The position numbers were made by a program, and so were the translations under genes. From assembly GCA_027061995.1 (NCBI GenBank), contig JAMOUT010000094.1:1-5402 (forward strand): a stretch of DNA of 5,402 bases, read 5' to 3'. Shown here piece after piece: positions 5,279 through 5,402 of the stretch (positions are counted from its first letter, which is position 1; each line of letters begins with the position of its first letter). Under the pieces are notes generated by a model, which was given only the letters and a program-made list of their open reading frames with translations, made no database searches and had not been told where the DNA came from. The stretch is from Candidatus Aminicenantota bacterium (GTDB lineage: Bacteria > Acidobacteriota > Aminicenantia > JAMOAD01).

Positions 5279-5401
5279 TCATTTCATCGGAAATTTCAGT
5301 CTTGTTTTTAACCACATATTTACACCTCCTCCATCAAAGCTTAAAGCATAGAGCCTCGAAGCATCGGAGCTAAAAACATTTTCGGGCAGCTGCACCAATT
5401 T
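5279..5401 (-). CDS. Possible C-terminal end of an upstream gene (partial, unidentified)
   Basis: From the right edge one minus-strand frame stays open for 40 codons to a TGA at 5279-5281. It reads KLVQLPENVFSS, then RLYALSFDGGGVN, then MWLKTRLKFPMK. The residue mix is protein-like, and it would be the 3' end of a gene preceding the RiPP operon on the same strand. No family was recognised. An open frame of this length can arise by chance, and its AGGAGGTG codons also look like a ribosome binding site. That site lies 7 bases before an in-frame ATG (5317) and 9 bases before an out-of-frame GTG (5315) that opens a 19-residue ORF. The sequence beyond the edge would decide. Confidence 0.35.
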   Translation of the reverse strand, partial: KLVQLPENVFSSDASRLYALSFDGGGVNMWLKTRLKFPMK

Positions 5402-5402
5402 T

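Overview
The window is AT-rich and every convincing gene lies on the minus strand, so transcription runs from high to low coordinates. The genes form one tightly packed operon whose content reads as a biosynthetic cluster for a ribosomally made, post-translationally modified peptide (RiPP). The organism is probably a Gram-negative, low-GC bacterium. Two of its products point that way, a lipobox lipoprotein and a relative of LpxD (an enzyme of lipid A synthesis). Strong Shine-Dalgarno sites (GGAGGA, GAGGAGG) precede the genes, which argues against a core Bacteroidota host even though several families here recall Bacteroidota RiPP systems. The phylum cannot be fixed from this window.

Layout in transcription order: (i) at the right edge, a possible C-terminal tail of an upstream gene (5279-5401, weak). 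(ii) About 280 bases of non-coding DNA with a heptamer repeat, GC-rich palindromes and an AT-rich leader. (iii) A 45-residue Cys-containing peptide (4858-4995), the proposed RiPP precursor, shorter than usual ORF cut-offs. (iv) A 9-bp hairpin that could tune read-through. (v) A full radical SAM enzyme with a C-terminal SPASM domain (3484-4788). (vi) A 452-residue lipoprotein, possibly a beta-propeller (2142-3500). (vii) A 255-residue protein with a SPASM-type Cys cluster but no radical SAM CxxxCxxC, resembling from memory the SPASM partner of grasp-with-spasm systems (1388-2155). (viii) An LpxD-like left-handed beta-helix protein in which the usual catalytic His position is Arg (372-1391). (ix) The N-terminal membrane part of an MsbA-type ABC exporter, cut by the left edge (1-355).

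Inferred joint function: the short Cys/Tyr-rich peptide is made in excess and recognised and cross-linked by the radical SAM enzyme, helped by the SPASM-only partner. It may also be acylated or otherwise modified by the LpxD-like protein. It would then be exported by the ABC transporter, with the lipoprotein acting outside the inner membrane as receptor, immunity or processing factor. Overlaps of 17, 14 and 4 bp and a final gap of 16 bp indicate translational coupling from the radical SAM gene onwards. The combination of a complete radical SAM enzyme, a grasp-with-spasm-like SPASM protein without a visible ATP-grasp ligase, a lipoprotein and a degenerate LpxD homologue is the most unusual aspect of the window.
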